Shown here in pieces: positions 1-8,058 of a stretch of DNA of 27,589 nt. Positions within the stretch are counted from its first letter, which is position 1; every line of letters starts with the position of its first letter. The position numbers and the translations under genes are program-made. The DNA comes from Bordetella parapertussis (lineage in GTDB: Bacteria; Pseudomonadota; Gammaproteobacteria; Burkholderiales; Burkholderiaceae_C). The notes beneath the pieces are model-generated. The model was not told the origin of the DNA and did no database searches. It saw only the letters and a program-made list of their open reading frames with translations. The stretch spans positions 1 through 27,589 of the forward strand of contig CAMCES010000022.1 of NCBI GenBank assembly GCA_945873925.1, read 5' to 3'.

Positions 1-615
1 CACCGTGCCGATGCCGGTCAACACCGCGCAGGCCCGGGCCCGCCAATGGTGACCATCCAAGCGAGCAGCTTCTCCGGTGATCCATTGGCTTTGGCCATTG
101 GGCAGTGCGGTTTGGCCATCCAAGGATTGCGCGGATTTCATGCGCAGCCAAGGCGTGCCGTGCTGCATGCGTTTGAAAAAACCGATGTTGAGGGCTTGAC
201 TTTGTGCAGCCATCAAACCGAGCTCAACTTGGATGCCAGCGGCCCGCAGCTTGGCCAGTCCTTGACCAGCAACTTGCGGGTTGGGGTCTGCAAGGCTGGC
301 CACCACGCGGGCAATGCCCGCGTTGATCAGGGCGTCACAGCACGGCCCGGTGCGGCCATGGTGGCTGCAAGGCTCCAAAGAGACATAGGCCGTGGCACCG
401 TGCAACCCATGGCCAGCGGCTTGTGCGTCTCGCATGGCCATCACCTCGGCGTGTGCTTGGCCCGCAGCCTGGGTATGGCCTTGACCCAAGACACACCCAT
501 CAGGGCTGGTGATGACACAGCCCACGCGCGGGTTGGGCGAGGTGATGAACATCGCTTGCTCGGCCAGCGCGAGCGCTTGGGCCATGTGCGAGCTGTCTTG
601 AGGAGAGAAAGGCAT
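1..615 (-). CDS. ribD: Riboflavin biosynthesis deaminase/reductase RibD, 3' part outside window
   Basis: Bifunctional enzyme for steps two and three of riboflavin synthesis: zinc-dependent deamination of the pyrimidinone phosphoribosylamine, then NADPH reduction of the ribose. The first 205 codons are present. The N-terminal deaminase domain (about residues 8-145) shows the zinc site: HAE at 55-57 and PCSHHGRTGPC at 82-92 (Cys83, Cys92). The reductase domain begins near residue 155 with PWLRMKSAQSLDG and is cut by the window edge. The ATG at 615 is 21 nt after the pilE stop and has no clear Shine-Dalgarno, so expression probably depends on readthrough from the pilin operon. Its place after nrdR and minor pilins is a familiar arrangement in Comamonadaceae. 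Identification is firm; only the C-terminus is unseen. Confidence 0.95.
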   Translation of the reverse strand, partial: MPFSPQDSSHMAQALALAEQAMFITSPNPRVGCVITSPDGCVLGQGHTQAAGQAHAEVMAMRDAQAAGHGLHGATAYVSLEPCSHHGRTGPCCDALINAGIARVVASLADPNPQVAGQGLAKLRAAGIQVELGLMAAQSQALNIGFFKRMQHGTPWLRMKSAQSLDGQTALPNGQSQWITGEAARLDGHHWRARACAVLTGIGTV

Positions 616-636
616 GGCTTGGATTATGGTGTGAGC

Positions 637-1041
637 TCAGCTCCCCCAGCACTTGTCCGCTGTGAGGGCCGCGTTTTGTACCCCGCGCTCGCCATTGGCG
701 CTCAAGGTCAAGCTGCCACAGGCATCGGCAGTCTGTCCACCCACCGGCGTGGCTTGCAAGACAAAAGAGCTGCCACTGCTGGTCATGCTCAAGCGGTATC
801 GGATGTCTGGGCTGTGCCAAACAGCATCAGGCAAGTTGACTGGGTAAGCGCCGGTGCTGTTAAATGATCGTTCCATCCAGTGCGCAGACTTGAGCAAGGC
901 CAGTTTGGCCAAGCCGCGTTGGCTGCGTTGGTGTGTTTGCTGAAAACTGGGCATGGCCAAGCTGCTGAGCAGCCCGATGATCGCCAAGACGGTCAACAGT
1001 TCGACCAAGGTGAACCCAGACTGGTGTTTGGTGTGTCTCAT
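637..1041 (-). CDS. pilE: Type IV pilus minor pilin, PilE-like
   Basis: A 134-residue prepilin. The short leader ends at Gly9, followed by Phe10 and the TLVEL sequence with Glu at mature position 5, then a hydrophobic helix (about residues 11-32). This is the class III signal recognised by the prepilin peptidase PilD. The C-terminal half holds a Cys pair (in ADACGS and DKCWGS) that probably closes the D-loop, as in PilE-type minor pilins. The start is taken at 1041 because its ATG overlaps the TGA of the upstream pilX-like gene in an ATGA. A longer in-frame start at 1191 would bury the leader and is rejected. It is the last pilin gene before ribD. Minor pilins prime pilus assembly at the inner membrane; the exact PilE name is by position and similarity. 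Confidence 0.85.
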   Translation of the reverse strand: MRHTKHQSGFTLVELLTVLAIIGLLSSLAMPSFQQTHQRSQRGLAKLALLKSAHWMERSFNSTGAYPVNLPDAVWHSPDIRYRLSMTSSGSSFVLQATPVGGQTADACGSLTLSANGERGVQNAALTADKCWGS

Positions 1042-1571
1042 GGCGCCAAGGCCAGCAAACGCTTGAACCCATGCAATGACATGGGTGGTGGCGATGGGTT
1101 GGGTTGCTGTGCATCTGGTTGCCACAAGGCTTGCCACCCAACGGTCTGGCCTTGCTGGTTGGACACCAAGACGGTGAGACGGTAAATCCACGCGGCTTGA
1201 GCGCTAGGTAAGGGCTGTTGAGCCGGCCAAACTTCAAGCCAAACCACCTGCTGGCTACTGTCAACCAGGGTCACGCTGTTTGCATGGGGCAATTGGCTTT
1301 GCCACTGGCTGACGGTGTTGAGGTTTGCGGGCAGGGGCGGGCATGTCTTTGGCGCACAGCCTTGAACTTGCAACTGGTCTGCGGTTGTCAGCAACACGGT
1401 GAGTGCTTGCTGCTGCAATCGCCAGCGGTTGTCGGCACTGCGACCCAAGCCCTCGGCCAGCGCCAAGCTTCGCCATTGCGCCATCAGCAAGACACTGCAC
1501 AGGGTCGACAGTGCCAAGACGGTTGGCAGCGCCATGCCTTGTTGCCTGTGCTGGCTGATACTGGCTTTCAT
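1038..1571 (-). CDS. pilX: Minor pilin, PilX-like
   Basis: A 177-residue protein with a prepilin-like N-terminus: basic leader MKASISQHRQQG (Gly12), then a hydrophobic segment starting MALPTVLALS. It has Thr rather than Glu at mature position 5, a feature known from GspK/PilX-type subunits that sit at the pilus tip. The rest shows one clear Cys pair (GCAPKTC, about residues 96-102) and no recognised enzymatic domain. The start is ATG 1571 because it overlaps the upstream pilW stop by ATGA, and its own TGA overlaps the pilE start by ATGA. Sequence similarity is weak; the name rests mostly on the order fimT-pilV-pilW-pilX-pilE. The usual pilY1 is not present between this gene and pilE. Confidence 0.7.
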   Translation of the reverse strand: MKASISQHRQQGMALPTVLALSTLCSVLLMAQWRSLALAEGLGRSADNRWRLQQQALTVLLTTADQLQVQGCAPKTCPPLPANLNTVSQWQSQLPHANSVTLVDSSQQVVWLEVWPAQQPLPSAQAAWIYRLTVLVSNQQGQTVGWQALWQPDAQQPNPSPPPMSLHGFKRLLALAP

Positions 1572-2251
1572 GGGTGGTGAAACAGGCTGGCGACACCTCG
1601 CCAAGCCACCGCCTTGCTCAAGTTGGATTTGCCGCCACAAGGCTCGGACAACGGCGCTGGAAGACTTGCTTGCAGTTGGTTTTGAACACACACCTGAATC
1701 CCGCGCACCGCTTGCCAGTCGGTGACTTGGGCTGCGCTGCGCCACTGCATCAGGCTGGGGTTGCCTGGCAGCGCTTGGGCGTAGAGGAAATGCAGGGTTT
1801 GAATGGCATCGACCAGGGCTTGGTAGCTGGCGTTGTCCCGCAGGCTGTCTTTACAGGTGAATTCGTGTTTGGTGCTGCGTTTGAAGTCGTCTTTCAGCCA
1901 GGCTTCACTGGAGGCTTGGTGACCCTGGCAGTCGGCTGGGGTGAGGCTGCGCAAATGCAGCAAACTCAATTGGGTGTCGCTGCCCGCCAAGGACACATTG
2001 GTGGTGGCCACCCATGCTTGAGACTGCTTGTTCAATTGCAATGCTGGCGCCCCAGCGCGTTGAACCCGCTCGCGCAACACACCCAACACCGTGTTGAGTC
2101 GGGTATGCAAGTCAGCTTGCAAGCGCAGCTGAGCATGGCTGGCCTTGACCCAGGCAAAAACAGCAAATGCCGCCATCAACACCAAACTGCACAGCAGCAT
2201 CCCCAACATGCTTTGCACCAGGGTGTGACCCGCTTGGCGACAGGGCTTCAT
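1568..2251 (-). CDS. pilW: Minor pilin, PilW-like, with atypical leader junction
   Basis: A 227-residue prepilin-like protein: leader MKPCRQAG, then HTLVQSMLGML and a long hydrophobic stretch (about residues 10-35), followed by a coil-prone region and a soluble C-terminal domain with several Cys. PilW subunits are minor pilins of the tip/priming complex. Unusually, mature position 1 is His (normally Phe) and position 5 is Gln (normally Glu). Residue 1 is the methylated one and Glu5 normally helps assembly. Start ATG 2251 is chosen since it overlaps the pilV stop as ATGA; ATGs at 2260 and 2281 are in frame but would lengthen the leader. The stop overlaps the pilX start in the same way, so all these genes look translationally coupled. 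Confidence 0.75.
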   Translation of the reverse strand: MKPCRQAGHTLVQSMLGMLLCSLVLMAAFAVFAWVKASHAQLRLQADLHTRLNTVLGVLRERVQRAGAPALQLNKQSQAWVATTNVSLAGSDTQLSLLHLRSLTPADCQGHQASSEAWLKDDFKRSTKHEFTCKDSLRDNASYQALVDAIQTLHFLYAQALPGNPSLMQWRSAAQVTDWQAVRGIQVCVQNQLQASLPAPLSEPCGGKSNLSKAVAWRGVASLFHHP

Positions 2252-2769
2252 GGCCGCCATCTGCTTTCCCAGCAACGCCATTGCGCAGGGCAATCTGACA
2301 GGGCTTGATCGGCCACGGTGTTGGCTGCGTAAGCCAACGGCCAGTGGAGTTGCACACGCACTTGTGGCGCGGGCACGGCAGTGGTGCTGACAAGGACCTG
2401 CGCGCCTGGGATACGCAATTGAACCTCCCGCCACCAAGCACCGAGGTCTGACTGCGCCCATTGCGCTTCATTGCAAGCCATGCTTTGGCAATCTGGCCCT
2501 GCGGGCGCGGCGCTGCCTTGCCATTGGTAGTGCATCAAGCCATGGGGATTGAGCCGTATGCGGTGCCACAAGTCTTGGGTCAATTCGACCGCGTTGTGGA
2601 TGGCCAAGGCATCCCTTTGCGCTTGCATGGCTTGGAACTGCCCGAACAACACGCCCAAGGCGAGCAAATTGAGCACCATCAAGGCGGCCATGGCCTCGAG
2701 CATGGAAAAGCCTGCTGCCGCGCCTGCCCATCGGGGCTGGGTCAGCGCTGTAACGGGCTGCGTTTTCAT
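2248..2769 (-). CDS. pilV: Minor pilin, PilV-like
   Basis: A 173-residue prepilin. The leader ends at Gly20 and the mature N-terminus is FSMLEAMAALMVLNLLALGV, with Glu at mature position 5 and the typical hydrophobic helix. The globular part contains a CQSMAC Cys pair and a C-terminal Cys pair. PilV proteins are minor pilins needed with FimT, PilW and PilX for pilus priming at the inner membrane. The start at ATG 2769 overlaps the TGA of the upstream fimT-like gene by ATGA; the longer frame back to 3021 lies entirely inside fimT and is a shadow. The stop overlaps the pilW start. The family call is good, the paralogue name is by operon position. Confidence 0.82.
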   Translation of the reverse strand: MKTQPVTALTQPRWAGAAAGFSMLEAMAALMVLNLLALGVLFGQFQAMQAQRDALAIHNAVELTQDLWHRIRLNPHGLMHYQWQGSAAPAGPDCQSMACNEAQWAQSDLGAWWREVQLRIPGAQVLVSTTAVPAPQVRVQLHWPLAYAANTVADQALSDCPAQWRCWESRWRP

Positions 2770-3305
2770 GCGCAATTGGCCGCAGACACAACCCGCATGC
2801 GGCCGGTGATGTTGATGCAAATGCTGCGCACCACGGGCGCTGCGCCTTTGCCTTGAATCACCACCCGCAAACCCCCGGCGACCGTTTCGCCTTGGGCATT
2901 GATCAGCAGCCAGTCCTGGGGTGGGTTGAGTTGGACAGATACCTCGCCTGCCAAAGCCTGTGTGAGCAAGGCTGGCGCAGCCGGCTTGGCTTGGCTGCGT
3001 AAATCCCAACCGCAGCGCCAATCACCTTGACTTGGGGTCAGGTTGGCGCAATCGCCCAGGCGTTGCAATTGCAGCGCTTGCCCCTGGCGCAGCGCCTGTA
3101 GCCTGGCGGTTTGCAGGTCACCCATCCAAGCTTGCACCACGGTCTCGACCCGCAGACGCCACAGCCAGTGTTGCAATGCGGGTGCAGCCCAACCGGTGGT
3201 GATGGCGAGCAAACCCAACACCACGCAAAGCTCGGCCAAGCTAAAGCCTTGCTGACTTGCGGGGGTTGAGAAGAAAAATGGCAGCCGGTTCATGCTTGCC
3301 ATCAT
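2766..3305 (-). CDS. fimT: Minor pilin/pseudopilin of the FimT/GspH family
   Basis: A 179-residue prepilin with Gly20 followed by FSLAELCVVLGLLAITTGW, the class III cleavage and hydrophobic helix with Glu at mature position 5. The remainder matches the GspH/FimT layout: a helix with RLQALRQGQ, then a beta-rich domain with RCGWDLRSQ and a C-terminal GRMRVVSAANC. FimT is a minor pilin that starts pilus fibres, and some FimT proteins bind DNA in natural transformation; the basic C-terminus here would be compatible but is not proof. Three near-start Met codons exist (3305, 3302, 3293) and none has an obvious Shine-Dalgarno, so the exact leader length is uncertain. It is the first pilin gene of the cluster, 64 nt after nrdR. 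Confidence 0.85.
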   Translation of the reverse strand: MMASMNRLPFFFSTPASQQGFSLAELCVVLGLLAITTGWAAPALQHWLWRLRVETVVQAWMGDLQTARLQALRQGQALQLQRLGDCANLTPSQGDWRCGWDLRSQAKPAAPALLTQALAGEVSVQLNPPQDWLLINAQGETVAGGLRVVIQGKGAAPVVRSICINITGRMRVVSAANCA

Positions 3306-3369
3306 CGGGTGATCAGGGGTTGAAGGGGGGTGCGCTGGTTAGGTCAAAGCCTGTGCGCCGCTCACTTGC

Positions 3370-3819
3370 CTAGCGCCTGAATTCGTCGACCAAGGTTTTG
3401 AATTCATCCACATCTTCAAAGCTGCGGTAGACACTGGCAAAACGCACATAGGCAACTTTGTCGAGTTTTTTCAGCTCACGCATGACCAGTTCGCCAATGC
3501 GGGTAGAGGTCACTTCACGCTGGCCCAGGGTGAGCAATTTGTCTTCAATCCGTTCAATGGCCGAGTCCACCTGTTCGGTGCTGACCGGGCGTTTGCGCAG
3601 CGCCAAGTTGAGCGAATCAAGCAGTTTTTGGCGGTTGTAGTCAATCCGTCTGCCGTCTTTTTTGACCACGGCCGGGTAACTGACATCGGGGCGCTCATAG
3701 GTGGTGAAACGTTTTTCGCAGTGGCCGCAAGATCGCCTGCGGCGAACCGAATCGCCCTCCTCGGACATGCGGGTCTCCATCACTTGGGTTTCCACATGAC
3801 CGCAAAAAGGGCATTTCAT
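3370..3819 (-). CDS. nrdR: Transcriptional repressor NrdR
   Basis: Zinc-ribbon/ATP-cone repressor of ribonucleotide reductase genes; it senses ATP/dATP and binds NrdR boxes. The protein has 149 residues, standard for the family. The zinc ribbon uses Cys3, Cys6, Cys31 and Cys34 (MKCPFC and SCGHC), followed by RRRR at 26-29 and the signature KRFTTYERP. The ATP-cone spans about residues 49-139 with VVKKDGRR. The start ATG at 3819 overlaps the TGA of the upstream transglycosylase gene by ATGA. No ribonucleotide reductase gene lies in the window, so it acts in trans. Identification is essentially certain. Confidence 0.98.
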   Translation of the reverse strand: MKCPFCGHVETQVMETRMSEEGDSVRRRRSCGHCEKRFTTYERPDVSYPAVVKKDGRRIDYNRQKLLDSLNLALRKRPVSTEQVDSAIERIEDKLLTLGQREVTSTRIGELVMRELKKLDKVAYVRFASVYRSFEDVDEFKTLVDEFRR

Positions 3820-4577
3820 GGTGCCCGACCGACAGCAGGGGAATCGGCGGCTGCCGGGCGTTGACCGGTTGCGACTTCTTGCAACCGCTGCTGTTCAGCC
3901 AGGACTTTGACGATGTAGCCGCCGTCCTCGCCACTGATGGCTGCGCCTACATATTGGCGCAGCCCTGCTTCGAGCGAGCCATTGCGGTCGATCGCTTCTC
4001 GCAGCACTTGCGCGCCGACATGCAAGTTGGTGACCGGGTCAAAGGCAGCGAAATCGCCACCATAGTTTTCGTACTTGTCGGTGTGCACACTGGTGCGAAC
4101 CTGCATCAAGCCTTGCGCGCCGAAGGTGCTTTGGGCAAACGGGTTGAAGCTCGATTCAATCGCCATGACCGCCAACAAGAGTTTGGGGTCGAGTTTGTAT
4201 TTGGGCGCCATGTCATAGGCCTCAGCCACCAATGCACTCAAAGGTTCGGGTGCCACACGGTACTTGCGGCTGAGCCAGAACACCATGTTGGCTTGCTCTT
4301 TTGTCAGGTCCTCAGGGGAGGCAGCGGTTGCACGGTCGATCGCTTCGCTGCTGTCAACGCTGAAGCCAAAGTCCAAGCCATGGCGTGTTTGCAACCAATC
4401 AATCAATTGGACTTCAGCGGAAGAACGCAAATCGGGCTTGGCATTGAAGATGATCAAAAAACAAAAAACCGCCAGACCCAAAAATGCCAAGCCGCTGTGG
4501 GTGATTAAAAAGAACCCCTGACCCACGTCGGAGATGAAGACACGCAGGCTGAGCTGGATGGTTTGTAAGACTTTCAT
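3816..4577 (-). CDS. Membrane-anchored lytic transglycosylase (SLT family)
   Basis: Cleaves the glycan strands of peptidoglycan. The 253-residue protein has one hydrophobic segment at about residues 24-46, probably an inner-membrane anchor, then a linker and a family 1 (SLT) transglycosylase domain at about 115-230. The catalytic Glu141 lies in the motif AIESSFNP, followed by the signature GAQGLMQV (153-160) and NLHVGAQVL. It is first in the minus-strand run that continues into nrdR and the minor pilins, and its stop overlaps the nrdR start. The link with pilus genes could mean a role in making room in the wall, but it is equally a general housekeeping enzyme. It is divergent from the DUF349 gene, with 89 nt between them holding both promoters; I could not single out convincing -35/-10 boxes. 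Confidence 0.9.
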   Translation of the reverse strand: MKVLQTIQLSLRVFISDVGQGFFLITHSGLAFLGLAVFCFLIIFNAKPDLRSSAEVQLIDWLQTRHGLDFGFSVDSSEAIDRATAASPEDLTKEQANMVFWLSRKYRVAPEPLSALVAEAYDMAPKYKLDPKLLLAVMAIESSFNPFAQSTFGAQGLMQVRTSVHTDKYENYGGDFAAFDPVTNLHVGAQVLREAIDRNGSLEAGLRQYVGAAISGEDGGYIVKVLAEQQRLQEVATGQRPAAADSPAVGRAP

Positions 4578-4666
4578 GCTGTTATCTTAAACCTTCGCTC
4601 GATGCGCCCTGTCACAATAAGCGCTTCTCTTCGGCCCTCGGGCTTAACCTTCTGACTTGAATCGCC

Positions 4667-7255
4667 GTGAACACCCCACCTCTCAGCGCACATGACGCAT
4701 CCGCTTTGGACACCTTGACCGGTGGCGCATTGACTGCTCCAACATCTGGCGAACGCACCGCCCGCTTGCGTGAGTGGATGGCCACCGAGCCCAGCATCGA
4801 TCTGCTGCAGCAGGTGTTCAAAGAAATGAGCGCACGTGACAAAGGCGCGGCCAAGCCCTTGCGTGAAAAATTGGATGAATTGCGCCGCCTCAAAAACCAG
4901 GACGCTTTGGCTCAGGATTGGGCCGAGAAAGCCCAGCGCTTGTTGGACACCCCACGACTGAATCTGGCCGACGCCATGGCCTGGTCCAGGGATGCGGCGA
5001 AGGCCGGCGCGCCTTTGTCACGCGAGCCCTTGGCCGGTATGCGCGTGGCTTTGGCGGATCGGGTCAAGCACATCGAAGACCTCGAGCACCGTGCTCAGGT
5101 ATTGCGCGAATCTGCGGTTTTGTTGGCCCAGCGCATTGAAGTGTTGTCCACCAAGACTTGGACGGAAGCCCTGGATGTTCAAGGCAGCTTGGCGGCCGAT
5201 TTGCAGCGTTTGCAATCTGAATGGGCCATGCTCAGCCAGGATGCGCATTGGACCAGCGTGGACGCCAAGTACCCAATCAGCGTCAATGAAAGTGCCCAAC
5301 ACATTCAAGTGGTCTGGGATGCGTTTTCTGCGGCCTTGACACAAACCCAAGCTGCCGCGCAGGACGCCAGCTTGCCCCTGCCTGCGGTGCCTGCATGGGC
5401 TGACCAGTTGAAAGTGTTGCGCGGCGAAGCAGCGGCAGCCACTGCCCCTGTCGAGGCCGACAGGCCCAAGGCAGACCCGGTTTTGAATGCACAAGAGCAA
5501 CAAGCCTTGGCCGCAGCCAAAGCGCTGGCAGCCGAGCAACGCCGGCTGGCAGACATCGTGCGCCATGAATTGGTTGCCAAAGCCGAGGCCTTAACCAGGG
5601 CTGTGGTGCAAGAAAAGGGCACCGAACCTGCGACCGCCACCGAACTTGCGACCGCCACCGATCCTGCGCCCGCCACCGTGTGGGAGCCAACCATGCAAGG
5701 TCGGAAACTGCAGGACAGCCTGCGCCAACTGCGTGCAGATTGGAAGCAAGCTGACCAAGGTGTGCAGCCCAACCATGCGTTGTGGAAGCGCTTTGACCAG
5801 GCTTGCAACCGCGCCTATCCCTTTGTGCAAAGTTGGTTGGAAAAGTCCAAAGCCCAATCCACAGCCCACCGTGAGCAAAGAGTGGCTTTGTTGGCGGAGG
5901 TGGTTGCCTGGACCCAAGCACATGCTGGCGACACCGATTGGAAAAAACAAGCCCGCGATTTGCATCAGTTTTCTGAGCGTTGGCGCAACAGCGGCCACCT
6001 GAGTGAAAAACTGTTTGCTGAAATGCAAGCCCAATGGAAGTCAGCGATGCAAGCTGCCCATGGCGCTTTGGACAAAGCACAGTCCGACAGTGTGGCCTTG
6101 CGCCGTGCCATGGTGGAAGAAGCCAAGCAGTTGAGCGCGGCCCCCTCATTGCGCATCGACGCGGTCAAGGCCTTGCAACAACGCTGGCAAGTCGAGTCCC
6201 AAGCCGTGCCGGTCGACCGCAAGTTGGCCCAAAAACTGTGGGATGCATTCCGTCAACCACTGGACGAAGCGTTTCAGCGCAAGACCCAAGAGCGGGCTGC
6301 ACCCCAAGCCACACAACAAGCTTTGTCCGCCCACGACAAAGGGGTGCTCGACGCCTCACAGGCCTTGGAAAAAGCCATCGCCCAAGGCGACGCGGGCCCG
6401 ATTCGCCAGGCCATGCAAGCCTTGAACGAGGCGATGCAAGGGCGAGTGGCTGCCGCCCCGCCTGCACCTGCGAGCCCACCCGCAGAAACCCATCCTGAAC
6501 TGTCTGGCGCCGCTGAGCCAGCAACGACAGACGACGATGCAGCTGCCTCAAACGCGCCGGCGGTTGTGGACGCACCTGCGGTTGTGGACGCACCTGCGGC
6601 CAAACCGCCTGAGCCGCCTAAAAAAGTCGTGGCGGTGCGGGGTGACGACCGGCCTGGACAGAAGAAAACAGAGCCCGCGCCCGCTGGCCGTTTTGGCGAT
6701 AAACCAGGTGCCAAGCGTGATCAGCGCGACGGCCCAGGTGCCCGGCGCGGCGCCGATGCCCCGCGTGGACGTGACCGCGAAGTTGTTGAACGTGGCCCAC
6801 GCTTGGGTGATGCCGCTTTCCGTGCGCAGCGTCATGCATTGGAGCAGGCCGACCTTGCCTTGCGTCGCCTTGCCATGCAGGCGCATGGTGAAACCCTGGT
6901 GCACCTGCTGTCTGCTTGGGAGACCCGTCAGGTGGAGCAACTCCCCCCGGTCAAAGAGCTGGGCAGCCGAATCACACCCGCGCAGCGCCAAGCCTGGGTG
7001 CAGGCCCTGCAGTCAGATCCCCTGGGCAATGCCGACAACGCATTGCTGCGTTTGGAAATCGCGGCAGAAGTGCCCACACCCGCCAGCCATGCCGATGCGC
7101 GTCGTGCCTTGCAGTTGCAGTTGCTGACCAAGCGCCATGAAGCCACGCCTGCGCAAACCTGGGCCCAGGACATGGCAGTGGTGCTGTCAGCACCTCACCA
7201 AGCCGAAGCAGCGCAGCGCCTGCAGGCCGCACTCAAGGCCTTGCTCAAGCGTTAA
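4667..7255 (+). CDS. DUF349 domain-containing protein
   Basis: An 862-residue cytosolic protein with no signal peptide, very rich in Ala, Gln, Lys and Glu and largely helical. DUF349-type repeats, each a helical unit with a conserved Trp (W-x-x-A or RW), are seen near residues 185-225, 350-395, 430-465 and 503-540. Two low-complexity linkers (about 315-340 and 595-705, Pro/Ala- then Arg/Gly/Asp-rich) separate these from a C-terminal helical domain (about 715-862). The biochemical function of DUF349 proteins is not established. The start is GTG 4667: an in-frame TGA lies only 9 nt upstream (4658-4660), so no earlier start is possible. The stop TAA overlaps the lpxH stop on the other strand in a TTAA. 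Family is clear, function unknown. Confidence 0.85.
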   Translation: MNTPPLSAHDASALDTLTGGALTAPTSGERTARLREWMATEPSIDLLQQVFKEMSARDKGAAKPLREKLDELRRLKNQDALAQDWAEKAQRLLDTPRLNLADAMAWSRDAAKAGAPLSREPLAGMRVALADRVKHIEDLEHRAQVLRESAVLLAQRIEVLSTKTWTEALDVQGSLAADLQRLQSEWAMLSQDAHWTSVDAKYPISVNESAQHIQVVWDAFSAALTQTQAAAQDASLPLPAVPAWADQLKVLRGEAAAATAPVEADRPKADPVLNAQEQQALAAAKALAAEQRRLADIVRHELVAKAEALTRAVVQEKGTEPATATELATATDPAPATVWEPTMQGRKLQDSLRQLRADWKQADQGVQPNHALWKRFDQACNRAYPFVQSWLEKSKAQSTAHREQRVALLAEVVAWTQAHAGDTDWKKQARDLHQFSERWRNSGHLSEKLFAEMQAQWKSAMQAAHGALDKAQSDSVALRRAMVEEAKQLSAAPSLRIDAVKALQQRWQVESQAVPVDRKLAQKLWDAFRQPLDEAFQRKTQERAAPQATQQALSAHDKGVLDASQALEKAIAQGDAGPIRQAMQALNEAMQGRVAAAPPAPASPPAETHPELSGAAEPATTDDDAAASNAPAVVDAPAVVDAPAAKPPEPPKKVVAVRGDDRPGQKKTEPAPAGRFGDKPGAKRDQRDGPGARRGADAPRGRDREVVERGPRLGDAAFRAQRHALEQADLALRRLAMQAHGETLVHLLSAWETRQVEQLPPVKELGSRITPAQRQAWVQALQSDPLGNADNALLRLEIAAEVPTPASHADARRALQLQLLTKRHEATPAQTWAQDMAVVLSAPHQAEAAQRLQAALKALLKR
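5621..5674 (+). repeat. Three tandem 18-nt in-frame repeats in the DUF349 gene
   Basis: Three successive 18-nt units (5621-5638, 5639-5656, 5657-5674), each of the form accgaacctgcgaccgcc with one to three changes. They encode TEPATA-like hexapeptides in the first interdomain linker. The unit length keeps frame, so copy number may vary between strains without loss of the protein. Confidence 0.9.
6554..6601 (+). repeat. 2.7 copies of an 18-nt in-frame repeat in the DUF349 gene
   Basis: Units at 6554-6571 and 6572-6589 encode APAVVD twice, and a third partial copy (APA) follows. They lie in the Pro/Ala-rich second linker of the DUF349 protein. Like the repeat near 5621 they preserve the frame and probably arose by slippage. 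Confidence 0.85.
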
Positions 7256-8049
7256 GGCACCGGCAGTTCTATGCGTTGGAAGCCACTCGCGGCTTCCCAA
7301 CGCAATGCTTGCAAGCGCGGCGGGGTGGCGTCGCCATCCCAGTCACTCAATACCCAACGCTGCTTGCCTTGACCCAGGTCATGACAAGCGGGTTGATGGG
7401 TATGCCCATGCACCATCCATGTTGTTTCAGTGTCTTGCAGGCATGCCACAGTTGCTGGCTGGTCCAGGTCTACCCAGGCAGCTGAGAGGATTTTGCGGGC
7501 CTGGCTTTGCTCGCGCAGGCTGCGTGCAATACCCAAGCGCTGGTGAAAGGTTTGCGCCAAAAATGAGGACTGCCATGCCGAGGAGCGGACTTGTTGGCGA
7601 AATGCCTGGTAATCCGTGTCTGCCAAGCACAGTGCATCGCCATGGCTGAGCAGGCCACTGCTGTGGCGGGTGTGCAGCACACAAGGGTCGCACAAGGCTT
7701 GCATGCCGCTTTCCGCCAAGGCTTTTTCACCAAACAAAAAGTCGCGGTTACCGACCATCCAAAAAACAGGCAAACGTTGACTGGTTTGCTTGATCAGTTT
7801 CAGGCATTGGCGCTCAAATTCACCCTCGGAGTGGTCCAGCAGGTCGTCACCGACCCAGACCTCAAACAAGTCACCCAGGATGAACAAGGCATCGGCTTGC
7901 AACTGATGCAGGTAATGCGACCAGGCTTGAAAGGTGGCCGCTTGCGAATGCTGCAAATGCAGGTCAGAGATGAACTCGATGCGTGACCAAGGTCGGCCAT
8001 CCACCTGGTGGGCTGGCGCGGGCATGGACGCTGCGGGCAGCAAATGCAT
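7252..8049 (-). CDS. lpxH: UDP-2,3-diacylglucosamine diphosphatase LpxH
   Basis: Peripheral inner-membrane pyrophosphatase of lipid A synthesis; it hydrolyses UDP-2,3-diacylglucosamine to lipid X and UMP. The calcineurin-like metal motifs are all present: SDLHL (28-32), GDLFEVWVGDD (59-69), GNRD (100-103), SHGD (135-138) and HGHTH (214-218). At 265 residues it is longer than the usual ~240 because of about 20 N-terminal residues before the first strand; ATG 8025 is an alternative start. Neither start has a clear Shine-Dalgarno. It lies 9 nt after ppiB and appears to be the last gene of the TPR-ppiA-ppiB-lpxH run. Its stop codon shares the TTAA with the convergent DUF349 gene. Confidence 0.95.
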   Translation of the reverse strand: MHLLPAASMPAPAHQVDGRPWSRIEFISDLHLQHSQAATFQAWSHYLHQLQADALFILGDLFEVWVGDDLLDHSEGEFERQCLKLIKQTSQRLPVFWMVGNRDFLFGEKALAESGMQALCDPCVLHTRHSSGLLSHGDALCLADTDYQAFRQQVRSSAWQSSFLAQTFHQRLGIARSLREQSQARKILSAAWVDLDQPATVACLQDTETTWMVHGHTHQPACHDLGQGKQRWVLSDWDGDATPPRLQALRWEAASGFQRIELPVP

Positions 8050-8058
8050 GCCAGCAAA

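Noticed and set aside
46..867. 273-codon open frame on the plus strand
   Set aside because: Antisense to ribD, which shows the full zinc-site motif in the other direction.
3861..4508. 215-codon open frame on the plus strand
   Set aside because: Antisense to the lytic transglycosylase, which has its catalytic motif and couples to nrdR.
5283..6149. 288-codon open frame on the minus strand
   Set aside because: It is fully antisense to the DUF349 gene, with composition typical of a shadow frame (many Arg, Pro, Trp, Cys) and no ribosome site.
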